NCBI RefSeq assembly: GCF_000332075.2
Contig: NZ_ALVU02000001.1
Location: 4,042,324-4,106,323, forward strand
Source: Synechocystis sp. PCC 7509
GTDB lineage: Bacteria; Cyanobacteriota; Cyanobacteriia; Cyanobacteriales; Chroococcidiopsidaceae
DNA length: 64,000 nt
Direction: 5' to 3'
The translations under genes and the position numbers were made by a program. How positions within the stretch are numbered: the first letter of the stretch is position 1; each line of letters starts with the position of its first letter. Positions 1 to 9,625 of the stretch are shown here, one piece after another. A model generated the notes under the pieces. The model made no database searches and had not been told where the DNA came from. It was given only the letters and a program-made list of their open reading frames with translations.

Positions 1-268
1 CCGCCGTAATTACGACTATATCCGAGTCAATGGTATCTGTGTAGTTTGTTGTGCCGCTAATTTGGCGGTTGTGTAGGGAAATACCTTTTGCTTCCAATAG
101 GTCTAGTGCTAACCCTTGGGGCATTCCCTCGACTACATCTAACAGCACAACATCGGCTAAATTTTTCTCCGCAATTTTTTGGGCTAAAGTGCTGCCAACT
201 TTACCCGCACCAATGATAGTAACACGGGGAGAATTGCAGACTAGGGACGAGTTGACAGCAGCTTGCAT
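1..268 (-). CDS. mdh: malate dehydrogenase, N-terminal part (cut by window edge)
   Basis: NAD-dependent malate dehydrogenase, which interconverts malate and oxaloacetate in the cytoplasm. Only the first 89 codons are present; the rest lies before base 1. The ATG is at 268-266. The frame reads MQAAVNSSLVCNSPRVTIIG and then the dinucleotide-binding loop GAGKVGS, followed by an acidic residue after the second beta strand (LLDVVEG), as in the LDH-like malate dehydrogenases of bacteria. The segment with GMPQGLALDL is also typical of this family. The start lies only 18 bp after the end of ndhO on the same strand. Confidence 0.88.
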   Translation of the reverse strand, partial: MQAAVNSSLVCNSPRVTIIGAGKVGSTLAQKIAEKNLADVVLLDVVEGMPQGLALDLLEAKGISLHNRQISGTTNYTDTIDSDIVVITA

Positions 269-286
269 ATAAAAAAAGCGATCGCG

Positions 287-505
287 CTAGGGGGTAAATT
301 GTTCTAGTTGATCTACACGTAGCCAAATATTCGGTGTAGGGACTTGTCCAAACATTACTAAAGCGTATTCGCCTCTAACATCCAATACCTGACCTTTGGT
401 TTCAAACAAATAAGGTGGAAAACGAATGTCACTTGCTTGTGCTTCTAAGCTATTTTCTAGCTTTTCTCGGACAGCACGGACTGAATCGCCTTTTTTGACT
501 GCCAT
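287..505 (-). CDS. ndhO: NAD(P)H-quinone oxidoreductase subunit O
   Basis: Small peripheral subunit of the cyanobacterial and plant NDH-1 complex, which passes electrons from ferredoxin to plastoquinone at the thylakoid and supports cyclic electron flow. The 72-residue protein has the family signature almost throughout: [19 protein letters not shown] at the start, then [11 protein letters not shown] and [13 protein letters not shown]. Length is normal for NdhO. It sits upstream of mdh on the same strand with a short gap, but the two functions are not obviously linked. The identification rests on recognised sequence similarity and is firm. Confidence 0.95.
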   Translation of the reverse strand: MAVKKGDSVRAVREKLENSLEAQASDIRFPPYLFETKGQVLDVRGEYALVMFGQVPTPNIWLRVDQLEQFTP

Positions 506-587
506 AACTTGCTCTAATACTTAATGCCTACTTAGGAATTTTAGACCGTTTACGCACCTAGTCAAGTAGAAATAACCACTTTCGCTC

Positions 588-1427
588 TCAGCTTTTTCCC
601 TGACACTGAGGACAAAAGTGTGAAGATCGCCCAGCTAACTTAATTTTTTCAATCGGTGTACCACAAATTCGACAAGGTTTGCCTGTACGGTTGTAAACCC
701 ACGCTACACCGCCATAATTGCCGTTAATCCCTTCTACATTCAGAAAATCGCTAAAAGTAGTCCCACCTGCCGCAATACTGGCTTCTAGGACTTGAATAAT
801 GGCGGTTCTAAGTTCTGTTAATTGCTCAATTTGTAAGCAATTACTTAAAGTTGCCGGGAATATTTTGGCAATAAATAAAGCTTCATCGGCGTAAATATTC
901 CCAATTCCAGCAATAATTGCTTGATCTAACAATGCCGATTTAATCGAACGACGGCTATTAATGAGTTTTGCGGCTAAATATTTGGGAGAAAACTCTGAAC
1001 TAAAGGGATCTAAACCTAGTTTTGCAAGTCCTGTAATTACCGATGAAGTTGCTTGTCCTTTAGGAATCCACCACATTTGCCCAAAAGTCCGTTGATCGAC
1101 AAAACGTAATTCGCGATCGCCTGCAAAAAATAATCTTACTCGCGTATGCTTGTGTAACGGTTCGCTGGGATGCAACCACAGCAACTGTCCTGTCATCCGC
1201 AAATGTACGCCCAAATGGCTAGAATTACTCAACTGTGCCAGCAAATATTTGCCCTGGCGTTGCCAATTAGAAATCGCATTTTTGGATAATCCCGCCAAAA
1301 ACTCATGCTCAGAAAACGGGTAGGCGATCGTGCGACTGAGTAGCACATCGCCCCCCGTAATTTCTTGGTTTAGTGTAACTTTTTCTAAACCGCGCCGGAC
1401 TGTTTCAACTTCAGGCAGTTCAGGCAC
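588..1427 (-). CDS. mutM: formamidopyrimidine-DNA glycosylase (Fpg)
   Basis: Base-excision repair glycosylase and AP lyase that removes 8-oxoguanine and ring-opened purines. The mature N terminus PELPEVETVRRGL supplies the catalytic proline (Pro2) and Glu3. The helix-two-turn-helix segment DQAIIAGIGNIYADEALF lies mid-protein. The C-terminal zinc finger has four cysteines, CRICGTPIEKIKL followed by HFCPQCQGK. Length (279 residues) is normal. It follows psaE on the same strand with only 3 bp between, so the two are probably cotranscribed. Confidence 0.96.
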   Translation of the reverse strand: MPELPEVETVRRGLEKVTLNQEITGGDVLLSRTIAYPFSEHEFLAGLSKNAISNWQRQGKYLLAQLSNSSHLGVHLRMTGQLLWLHPSEPLHKHTRVRLFFAGDRELRFVDQRTFGQMWWIPKGQATSSVITGLAKLGLDPFSSEFSPKYLAAKLINSRRSIKSALLDQAIIAGIGNIYADEALFIAKIFPATLSNCLQIEQLTELRTAIIQVLEASIAAGGTTFSDFLNVEGINGNYGGVAWVYNRTGKPCRICGTPIEKIKLAGRSSHFCPQCQGKS

Positions 1428-1430
1428 AAT

Positions 1431-1814
1431 TTACCGAGATTCCGTACCTTGGTTGGCATCGCCGACTACTACACCACTGCTATCGCCAGATTCGGGACTA
1501 GCAGCCGGGTTAGAAGCTTTTGGACTTGAAGGCGTACCTTGCCCTGTGGTGCGGGTGCGCTCGTCAAGGGTGGTTTGCTGACCGCCAGAGGCTGCCGTAG
1601 ATGCTTTTTTGGCTTTTGCGGTGGGTTTGGCTACTTCCAATAGTTCGCTAGTGGCGAAGTTATTGGTGTTTACACCTGCATAGTTCAAGTTAGTAAAGCG
1701 GACAATCACCGGATAGCGAATGCCACTTTGGTCAATTGAAGCAACGGTTCCGACATCTTGAAACCAGTAAGATTCTGGTCTGAGAACCCGCACTTTAGAA
1801 CCACGTTCTACCAT
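1431..1814 (-). CDS. psaE: photosystem I subunit PsaE with long C-terminal extension
   Basis: Stromal/cytoplasmic-side subunit of photosystem I that helps ferredoxin docking and cyclic electron flow. Residues 1 to about 63 are a complete Psa[21 protein letters not shown], then [17 protein letters not shown], then [18 protein letters not shown]. PsaE normally ends near there, at about 70 residues. Here 60-odd further residues follow, rich in Ala, Ser, Thr, Gly and Pro and with no recognisable domain ([11 protein letters not shown] through [10 protein letters not shown]). The frame is open and mutM begins 3 bp after the stop. The core call is certain; the tail has no known role. Confidence 0.95.
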   Translation of the reverse strand: MVERGSKVRVLRPESYWFQDVGTVASIDQSGIRYPVIVRFTNLNYAGVNTNNFATSELLEVAKPTAKAKKASTAASGGQQTTLDERTRTTGQGTPSSPKASNPAASPESGDSSGVVVGDANQGTESR

Positions 1815-1995
1815 GAGTATTTTCCCTTTAATTGATTAATCGCCCAGTGAATACGGCTAATTGTTCTCACTCTACAACAAGGGCTGCAACCTGCTGTGCT
1901 ATTTGGTGTTTAAGTTTTGTTGCTGGTTTTAGGAGCATCGCTAAATTATTAGCTCGTTTTAATGTTTGACTAAAAAAGGGTTATTTGTGACATCT

Positions 1996-2016
1996 CCCCA
2001 GCCTGAAGGCGTGGGG
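1996..2016 (-). other. right-end hairpin of the tnpB element
   Basis: Stem-loop with arms CCCCA-GCC and GGC-TGGGG, loop TGAA and one bulged G, starting 11 bp after the tnpB stop codon. Hairpins of this kind mark the right end of IS200/IS605-family elements and fall inside the guide RNA (omega/reRNA) made from the 3' end of tnpB. The exact element boundary cannot be fixed from one copy. Confidence 0.65.
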
Positions 2017-2026
2017 CTTCTAAACT

Positions 2027-3382
2027 TCACAATTTAGATTTCCTAGTTTTTCCCTTGCGGGTTTTCGACTTTGACCTAGACTGATTCTCACCAGCCCCCG
2101 GCAAACCGTCTGCATAGGCGATTTCGATTCCCGTCTGTCCAACGGTACTAACCAATTCTATTCCTCTATTTCTAATTACAAGTCCACTAGCCACGTCCCT
2201 ATCGGTTGTGAAACCACATTCAGGACAACTATGCACTCGAACACTCAAATCTTTTTTAACCGTTGCCCCACACTCAGGACACTCTTGAGAAGTCCCCCTA
2301 GCATTAACTACGCCAAAGAACTTATCTCGCTTCCAACAAACATACTTGACGATAGTTCGGAATGCTCCAAAACCCCCATCCAACATATGTTTGCCAAACA
2401 TCCCTTTAGCCATGACCGTATAGTCCAGGTCTTCCATGAAGACCATATCACCAGCGTCGCAAAGAGCGTGAGCTTGCTTAAAGTGGAAGTCTTTGCGCGT
2501 GTTATCAATCTGGTGGTGAACAAGGGCAACTTTTATTCTGGCTTTCTCGTAGTTTTTCGACCGCTCTCTTGGAAAGCTGCGCGCGAGGAAACCCGCCCCA
2601 CAGACTTTCCGCTTTTGTTTTCTACTCAGTCTACGTTGCAGCAATTTCAGCTTGCTTTGCAAACTTTTAAAAAACTTGGGCGGCTTTACCAAAACGCCAT
2701 CACTCGTTGCCAGGAATTTTTCAAGCCCGATATCCACACCAATCGGATAGCCGTGTGGTATGGGGTCAGGAACGTTGACATCGCATTGCAAAGAGATAGA
2801 GGCGTACCATCTATCGGCTTTTTTGAGAATGCGAACTTGCTTAACAATGAAGCCATCAGGGATGGGTCGATGCAGGTTGACTTTTACTTGTCCCAACTTG
2901 GGCAGGAGCAGCGCAAAGTTTGTGGGAGGCTGTGCCTTCCGCGAACCTTTGCAAGACAAGTTAGTTCCTACTATCGGAGAGGTTTTGAATTGGGGAAAGA
3001 GCAAAGACTTGAATTGCCCATACTTTTTAAAACGCGAGAACCCATGTCCAAGTTTTTGAAATCCCTCCCAGCTTCTATGCAACTGCTTAATCGTCTGTTG
3101 CAAAACCTGACTCGGTACAAGGGCAAGGCGCGGGAACTCTTTTTTAGCTCCGGGCAACGCACTATGTTGGACTGCCTCGTTGGGGAAGGGGAGATCCGCC
3201 CCCAAGATGTACTCATGGTGGATAGAACACCTATCTACCAGACACTTCCTGCTATTGCACCAATCCTTAATCTGTCGCAATCCATAGTTGTAGGCGTTGC
3301 GGCAAATATCCATCCACTCAATCAACTCCTGTTGTTGGGCGGCTTGGGGATAGATGCGGAAGCGATAAGTGAGTGTGAGCAT
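2027..3382 (-). CDS. tnpB: TnpB (OrfB), RNA-guided nuclease of an IS605/IS1341-type element
   Basis: RuvC-type RNA-guided DNA nuclease encoded by IS200/IS605-family transposons; family members cut DNA next to a short motif using an RNA read from the element's own end. The N-terminal helix-turn-helix segment begins MLTLTYRFRIYPQ. The three RuvC acidic positions are visible: Asp217 in GVDIGL, Glu317 in FMEDLD and the DRD at 394-396. Between the last two lies a zinc ribbon with Cys368, 371, 386 and 389 (CPEC ... CPEC). Length (451 residues) is full and no frameshift is seen. The C terminus is very basic. No tnpA transposase is nearby, so the element could move only with a transposase supplied from elsewhere. 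Confidence 0.93.
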   Translation of the reverse strand: MLTLTYRFRIYPQAAQQQELIEWMDICRNAYNYGLRQIKDWCNSRKCLVDRCSIHHEYILGADLPFPNEAVQHSALPGAKKEFPRLALVPSQVLQQTIKQLHRSWEGFQKLGHGFSRFKKYGQFKSLLFPQFKTSPIVGTNLSCKGSRKAQPPTNFALLLPKLGQVKVNLHRPIPDGFIVKQVRILKKADRWYASISLQCDVNVPDPIPHGYPIGVDIGLEKFLATSDGVLVKPPKFFKSLQSKLKLLQRRLSRKQKRKVCGAGFLARSFPRERSKNYEKARIKVALVHHQIDNTRKDFHFKQAHALCDAGDMVFMEDLDYTVMAKGMFGKHMLDGGFGAFRTIVKYVCWKRDKFFGVVNARGTSQECPECGATVKKDLSVRVHSCPECGFTTDRDVASGLVIRNRGIELVSTVGQTGIEIAYADGLPGAGENQSRSKSKTRKGKTRKSKL

Positions 3383-3430
3383 AGCTCTATTTTAACATAT
3401 TTACTGGAGAATATAACTCCAATAAAATAT

Positions 3431-3457
3431 AAAGCCGTCCTACAAGGACGGGGCTTT
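3431..3457 (-). other. left-end hairpin of the tnpB element
   Basis: Stem-loop with arms AAAGC-CGTCC and GGACG-(GG)-GCTTT around the loop TACAA, about 50 bp upstream of the tnpB start. With the hairpin at 1996-2016 it frames tnpB, as expected for the subterminal hairpins of IS200/IS605-type ends. The phosphodiester glycosidase gene starts about 27 bp outside it. Confidence 0.55.
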
Positions 3458-3483
3458 AGACCCATTTTTCCGGTAAATTTAGA

Positions 3484-4380
3484 ATGATTCGTAGACGTAA
3501 AAACAAGCTTGGGCGAGTTTTATTAATAGTAGGAATAAGCTTTCTAGCCTTGCTAATACTAATTTACGGCGGTTTGTGTTTAAGTCGTCCGCCGCGTACC
3601 AACCTAGAGCAGCAATTGTTTCCTGGGGTTACTTATCAACGCCAAGCTCGTTCTACGCCCCGTCGAGTTATGCTGCATATTGTCACTGTTGATTTAACTA
3701 CCCCAAACCTAAAGTTTTTAGTTACACCAGGAACTCCTAGGGCGGATGGGAGGGAAATTAACGCCCGGACTACTACAAGTTTTGTCCACGAGTTTGGGGT
3801 AAACCTGGCAGTTAATGGCAGCTTTTTTCTACCTTTTTACGATCGCACTCCTTGGAATTATTATCCGCACACAGGCGATCGCGTAGATGTATTAGGGCAA
3901 GCTATTTCTAATGGCAATATCTATTCTCCGAGTGACCCAATTTGGTCTGTACTGTGTATTGCTTCAGACAACTCAATCCACATCCAATCACAGAAGTGTA
4001 ATGAAGATACTATTCAAGCTGTATCAGGTAATGGACGGCTTGTTAAAGACGGCATTCCTGTACCCCCAGACCCAAATGTACCTCACCCCAAGTTTATGCC
4101 CTGTACCGTCGTAGGCATTAACCAAGCAGGGGACAAGTTGATGATTATTGTTGTCGATGGTCGTCAGCCTTTTTACAGTGAAGGACTAAATTTAGCTCAG
4201 TTGACAGATATTTGTATAGAGTTGGGCATTTATACGGGTATAAACCTGGACGGTGGCGGATCTTCAACCTTGGTTATGGCAAAAAATGGGCAGCCAGTGG
4301 TACTAAATGCACCAATTCATACTCGTGTACCTATGCGTCAGCGTCCTGTTGCTAATCATTTGGGTATTTATTTTGAGTAA
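3484..4380 (+). CDS. membrane-anchored phosphodiester glycosidase (NAGPA domain)
   Basis: Member of the NAGPA/DUF2233 family, related to the enzyme that uncovers mannose-6-phosphate and often annotated in bacteria as an exopolysaccharide-linked protein. The substrate here is unknown. Residues about 11-33 form one hydrophobic helix after a basic start (MIRRRKNK), so the protein is probably exported and anchored. Family motifs are present: AVNGSFF near the middle and INLDGGGSSTLV near the C terminus, the usual conserved core, and the protein ends with RPVANHLGIYF. Its last 13 bp overlap the end of the convergent cobW-like gene. It begins just outside the tnpB element. Confidence 0.85.
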   Translation: MIRRRKNKLGRVLLIVGISFLALLILIYGGLCLSRPPRTNLEQQLFPGVTYQRQARSTPRRVMLHIVTVDLTTPNLKFLVTPGTPRADGREINARTTTSFVHEFGVNLAVNGSFFLPFYDRTPWNYYPHTGDRVDVLGQAISNGNIYSPSDPIWSVLCIASDNSIHIQSQKCNEDTIQAVSGNGRLVKDGIPVPPDPNVPHPKFMPCTVVGINQAGDKLMIIVVDGRQPFYSEGLNLAQLTDICIELGIYTGINLDGGGSSTLVMAKNGQPVVLNAPIHTRVPMRQRPVANHLGIYFE

Positions 4381-5429
4381 CTTGGCGCGGGTATTGCGGC
4401 TAATTGGGACTCAATGGCTGCGGGGTTAAGTTTGCGTCCAATAAAAACTAGCCGTGTTTGCTGTAATTCATCTTGTTTCCAAGGGCGATCGTAAAATTGC
4501 TCAAATCGCGTCCCTACGCCCTGTAAAACTAGCCGCATAGACTTGTTTGGGACAGAGATAAACCCTTTGATGCGATAAATATCTTGCTCTTGGGCGAGTT
4601 GTTGCAACTGGGTTTGTAAGGTTATGGGGTTGAAGCTGCGATTTAAAATTACATGGGTTGACGTAATTTCATCATCGTGATCGTGATCTTCTTCGGTATC
4701 GTGATGGCTGGGACGGTTATCTAGGTTGTCTTCTACCGCCGCTTGTAAGCCTAAAAGGATCGATAAATCTAGCCCTTGGCGATCGCTCTTGACAACTTTT
4801 ACACCTTTAGCTAATTCCGGCTTAATTAAATTTAGTACGGTTTCTTGAGTATCAGCATCAACTAAATCGGTTTTATTCAAAATCACTAAATCGGCACAAG
4901 CTAACTGATCCTCAAATAGCTCTTGTAAGGGCGTTTCGTGTTCTAGATTGGGATCGGCTTGTCTTTGGGTGTCTACAGCCTCTGGATCGCTGGCAAACGT
5001 CCCTTTAGCTACAGCTTCGCAATCAACTACTGTAATCACCGCGTCCACCGTTGCGGCGTTACGAATTTCTTGCCAGCGAAAGGCTTTAATTAAGGGCTTT
5101 GGTAAGGCTAAACCCGAAGTTTCAATCAAAATACAATCTAGTTTGTCTCGCCGCTTCAGCAATTCCAACATTGTCGGCAAAAATTCTTCTTGAACGGTGC
5201 AGCACAAACACCCGTTAGTTAATTCAACAATATTTGCTTTCTCGTCGGCATCATCGGGGCAAACTTGGCAAGAATTGAGAATGTCGCCATCAATGCCTAA
5301 TTCGCCAAATTCGTTGACTAATACAGCAATTCGTAACCCTTGATTATTTTGTAGCAAGTGACGAATTAGCGTAGTTTTACCGCTACCTAGAAAGCCAGTG
5401 ATTACAGTTACAGGAAGTTTTGCAGCCAT
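4368..5429 (-). CDS. CobW/COG0523-family G3E GTPase
   Basis: Metal-chaperone type GTPase of the G3E family, whose members deliver cobalt, zinc or other metals to target proteins. Visible motifs are the Walker A GFLGSGKT (12-19), the switch region VNEFGELGID, the metal-binding GCLCC (Cys74, 76, 77), the nucleotide-specificity NKTD, and a C-terminal CobW_C domain (STHVILNRSFNPITL onward). A His/Asp/Glu-rich linker (HHDTEEDHDHDDE) before that domain may bind metal. Cobalt is plausible because cbiX and cobH lie in the same window, but they are 30-36 kb away and the metal cannot be told from sequence. It overlaps the convergent neighbour by 13 bp. Confidence 0.9.
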   Translation of the reverse strand: MAAKLPVTVITGFLGSGKTTLIRHLLQNNQGLRIAVLVNEFGELGIDGDILNSCQVCPDDADEKANIVELTNGCLCCTVQEEFLPTMLELLKRRDKLDCILIETSGLALPKPLIKAFRWQEIRNAATVDAVITVVDCEAVAKGTFASDPEAVDTQRQADPNLEHETPLQELFEDQLACADLVILNKTDLVDADTQETVLNLIKPELAKGVKVVKSDRQGLDLSILLGLQAAVEDNLDNRPSHHDTEEDHDHDDEITSTHVILNRSFNPITLQTQLQQLAQEQDIYRIKGFISVPNKSMRLVLQGVGTRFEQFYDRPWKQDELQQTRLVFIGRKLNPAAIESQLAAIPAPSYSK

Positions 5430-5476
5430 CAGGAAATTAATACAGGTTGTAGTTATAGTATTTTAGATTGACTGGT

Positions 5477-5508
5477 GCGATGCTCTGCGAGCGCGCTGGC
5501 GCTATCGC
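5477..5508. repeat. short GC-rich inverted repeat (GCGAT...ATCGC)
   Basis: Imperfect palindrome bounded by GCGAT and ATCGC with a GC-rich, alternating centre (GCGAGCGCGCTGGCGC), between the cobW-like gene and the ho1 terminator. A related piece lies at 9535-9569. Such small GC-rich dispersed repeats are frequent between cyanobacterial genes; no function is assigned. Confidence 0.45.
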
Positions 5509-5533
5509 GCGTTCAATCTCTATTAAAAAACTA

Positions 5534-5592
5534 GGGGCAGAATTAGTAATTTTTCCCAGCTTTTCACCAAAAAAAACTACCATTTCTGCCCC
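5534..5592 (-). terminator. possible terminator of the heme oxygenase gene
   Basis: Nine-base arms GGGGCAGAA and TTCTGCCCC are exactly complementary, separated by 41 bp. Read on the minus strand the second arm is followed by CTAGTTTTTT. The large loop makes this a weaker terminator candidate than the others in the window. Confidence 0.4.
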
Positions 5593-5609
5593 AAAAATCA
5601 ACTTATTGC

Positions 5610-6326
5610 TTACTCGGCGGTTGCGAGTTCTGTGCTACCACGATTGCGGCGACGAGTTAGGCTATTAAACAACATTTGTCCAATAGACTTAATTAAGCTA
5701 CCTTCCATTTCTTGAAATAGCTTCATATTCATGCCAAAAGCTGCGTTTGCTTCTTCAACAATGCGATTTGCTGTCGCGTCATCTATAGGTAACTCATCTA
5801 AAGCCTGTCTATAACCGACTTTAAACTGTTTTTCGTCGGGAATGTCTTTAAACTCGTAAAAAGCTGTACCTTCGCCTTCAGCTAGGTTCATCGCCCGGAC
5901 AGCGATGTTTTTGAGGATTTGTCCCCCCGACAAGTCGCCAATGTAGCGAGTGTAGGAGTGAGCAATCAGCAATTCGGGAGCAGAGTTAGCAATTTCCCGA
6001 ATCCGGTTTACATAAGCTTGACCTGCGGGAGAAAGTACAATTTGCGACTTCCAATCAGTACCATGATAAAAGTTCAAATCTTGCTCTAAACTGCGCTGAC
6101 GGTTTAGCTGTTGGTAGTAAATTTTGCCTAGCAAAGGATGATCTTTGTGGCGTTCCATTTCTTCTTCCATCGCGCTGTAGATGAAATAGAAATTGCCGAT
6201 TAGCTTGCGGTAGGAGTTTTTTTCTACTACCCCTTTTAAAAAGCACTTGACAAAACCCATGTTTTCTGCCATGCTGTGGGCTTTTTTAGTTCCTTCACGT
6301 AGTTTTGTTGCTAAATTGCTGCTCAT
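5610..6326 (-). CDS. ho1: heme oxygenase (biliverdin-producing)
   Basis: Opens heme to biliverdin IXalpha, CO and iron using reduced ferredoxin; biliverdin is the precursor of phycobilins for phycobilisomes and phytochromes. The proximal heme ligand is His17 in GTKKAHSMAEN. The distal helix carries the family signature YTRYIGDLSGGQILK. The length, 238 residues, matches cyanobacterial HO1 enzymes. The basic C-terminal tail (NSLTRRRNRGSTE) is usual for them. The gene stands alone, with gyrB upstream on the same strand separated by a hairpin terminator, so it is likely to have its own promoter. Confidence 0.96.
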   Translation of the reverse strand: MSSNLATKLREGTKKAHSMAENMGFVKCFLKGVVEKNSYRKLIGNFYFIYSAMEEEMERHKDHPLLGKIYYQQLNRQRSLEQDLNFYHGTDWKSQIVLSPAGQAYVNRIREIANSAPELLIAHSYTRYIGDLSGGQILKNIAVRAMNLAEGEGTAFYEFKDIPDEKQFKVGYRQALDELPIDDATANRIVEEANAAFGMNMKLFQEMEGSLIKSIGQMLFNSLTRRRNRGSTELATAE

Positions 6327-6436
6327 GTAAATTTCCAGATTTTAAGGTTAAGTTTTGTGGAATAGATGGGAAAGTTAAAAGCCACTAAATCGTTACATTA
6401 AAACAAATTGATGAGAATTACTGTTAAAAATTCTAA

Positions 6437-6471
6437 AGCCAGCCCTAACTTTGCTGTTTTTGGGGCTGGCT
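6437..6471 (-). terminator. gyrB terminator hairpin
   Basis: Arms AGCCAGCCC and GGGCTGGCT are perfectly complementary with a 17-base loop, about 28 bp beyond the gyrB stop. On the minus strand the hairpin is followed by TTAGAATTTTTA. It separates gyrB from ho1. Confidence 0.6.
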
Positions 6472-6498
6472 AAGGGTAGAAATACTTAAGCGATGTGC

Positions 6499-8472
<1,974 letters not shown>

Positions 8473-8567
8473 CTAGTGGCTTATAAAATAATAAATCACC
8501 TATCAATCTTAACACAAAAGGCTCTAGGGCGACGTTAGGGCAGTCTAAAGACCAATTTATTTAAGGG

Positions 8568-9521
8568 ATGTACCCAGTTATTTATCCTAATTCTAGTTTG
8601 ATGGTAATTTGCGGTGCTACGGCTACAGGAAAATCTAGCTTGGCTTTAGCTTTGGCAAAAAGGTTAGAGGCAATAATTATTAGCGCCGATTCGCGTCAGG
8701 TTTACCGCGAGTTTGATATTGGGACGGCTAAACCAACACTAGCAGAGCGGCAAGAAATACCACATTATTTGATTGATATCTGCGAACCAGTGGAGACTTT
8801 GACTTTAGCAGACTATCAGCAACAAGCCCAAGAATTAATCAATTCTCCTCCCGTAAGGGCGCAAAGCATTGCGCCCTTACCGCTCACTACTACTCTTTTA
8901 GTCGGCGGTACGGGTTTATATATTCGCTCGATAGTGCAGGGTTTAAAAATTCCCAGAGTTGCGCCAAATAGTGAATTGCGAAGTCAACTTGAAAAGCTTG
9001 GTCAACTTCAACTTTATGCGATGTTACAACAAGTAGACCCCGTAGCAGCACAAAAAATCCACCATAACGATGCAGTGCGGACTTTACGAGCGTTAGAGGT
9101 ATTTTATGTAACTGGAGTCCCGATTTCTGAGCAACAAGGGGAAAATCCGCCCAAATATCCGATTTTACAAATTAGCTTGGATTGTCCTAATTTAGAAGAT
9201 TTACAAAAGCGTATTGAACAGCGTACTGAAGAAATGATCGAGGCGGGATTAGTTGCAGAAGTTGAGTTTTTGTGTAAAAAATATGGGTTTGATTTGCCTT
9301 TGCTCAATACTTTAGGCTATCAGGAAATTAAAGAATATTTGCTAGGCAATGTTAGTCTATCTGAAGCTAAAAAGTTAACGGTTTTGCATACACGCCAATT
9401 TGCTAAACGTCAGCGTACATGGTTTAGAGCTTACCCGGAAATTGCCTGGTTTGATTCGGGCGATCGCCAATTAATTGAAAAAGTATGGCAGAAAGTGCAG
9501 GAATTTGGGGAATCGCTGTAA
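8568..9521 (+). CDS. miaA: tRNA dimethylallyltransferase with repeat-encoded insertion
   Basis: Transfers a dimethylallyl group to N6 of A37 in tRNAs that read codons starting with U. The P-loop GATATGKSS lies at residues 16-24, SADSRQVYREFDIGTAKP follows, and LVGGTGLYIRS marks the substrate channel region. Between DYQQQAQELI and that motif there is an extra segment, about residues 96-105 (VRAQSIAPLP). It is encoded by a perfect 12-bp-arm palindrome that also occurs between genes elsewhere in the window. The frame is kept, so the protein is probably functional with a surface loop. The first ATG has AAGGG directly in front of it; Met12 is an alternative start. Confidence 0.95.
   Translation: MYPVIYPNSSLMVICGATATGKSSLALALAKRLEAIIISADSRQVYREFDIGTAKPTLAERQEIPHYLIDICEPVETLTLADYQQQAQELINSPPVRAQSIAPLPLTTTLLVGGTGLYIRSIVQGLKIPRVAPNSELRSQLEKLGQLQLYAMLQQVDPVAAQKIHHNDAVRTLRALEVFYVTGVPISEQQGENPPKYPILQISLDCPNLEDLQKRIEQRTEEMIEAGLVAEVEFLCKKYGFDLPLLNTLGYQEIKEYLLGNVSLSEAKKLTVLHTRQFAKRQRTWFRAYPEIAWFDSGDRQLIEKVWQKVQEFGESL
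8853..8880. repeat. dispersed palindrome inside miaA
   Basis: Perfect inverted repeat, arms GTAAGGGCGCAA and TTGCGCCCTTAC with the 4-base centre AGCA. It matches the core of the intergenic repeat family seen at 21097-21175, 25091-25174, 30341-30367 and 40618-40645, differing from the common core by a few bases that keep the pairing (AAGGG/CCCTT in place of AGGGG/CCCCT). Confidence 0.85.
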
Positions 9522-9534
9522 AAATCACTACTAT

Positions 9535-9569
9535 GCGATCGCCTTTGGCGCTGCGCTCTGCGCAATCGC
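9535..9569. repeat. short GC-rich inverted repeat with HIP1
   Basis: Starts with GCGATCGC and ends with AATCGC. Its centre, GGCGCTGCGCTCTGCGC, resembles that of the repeat at 5477-5508. It lies just after miaA and may form a hairpin, but no T-run follows. Confidence 0.4.
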
Positions 9570-9625
9570 ACTCTAAAGCGATAAATTAAAACAATCTTGT
9601 CACCCAAAACTCTACATTACGTTTA

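Noticed and set aside
1915-1933. 19-base identity with 12955-12973 as a mobile repeat
   Set aside because: The match stops sharply on both sides and the sequence is simple and T/G-rich; two copies are not enough to call a repeat.
2231-3487. 418-codon open frame on the plus strand
   Set aside because: It is the antisense shadow of tnpB, whose motifs are complete on the minus strand; the antisense product has no recognisable domain.
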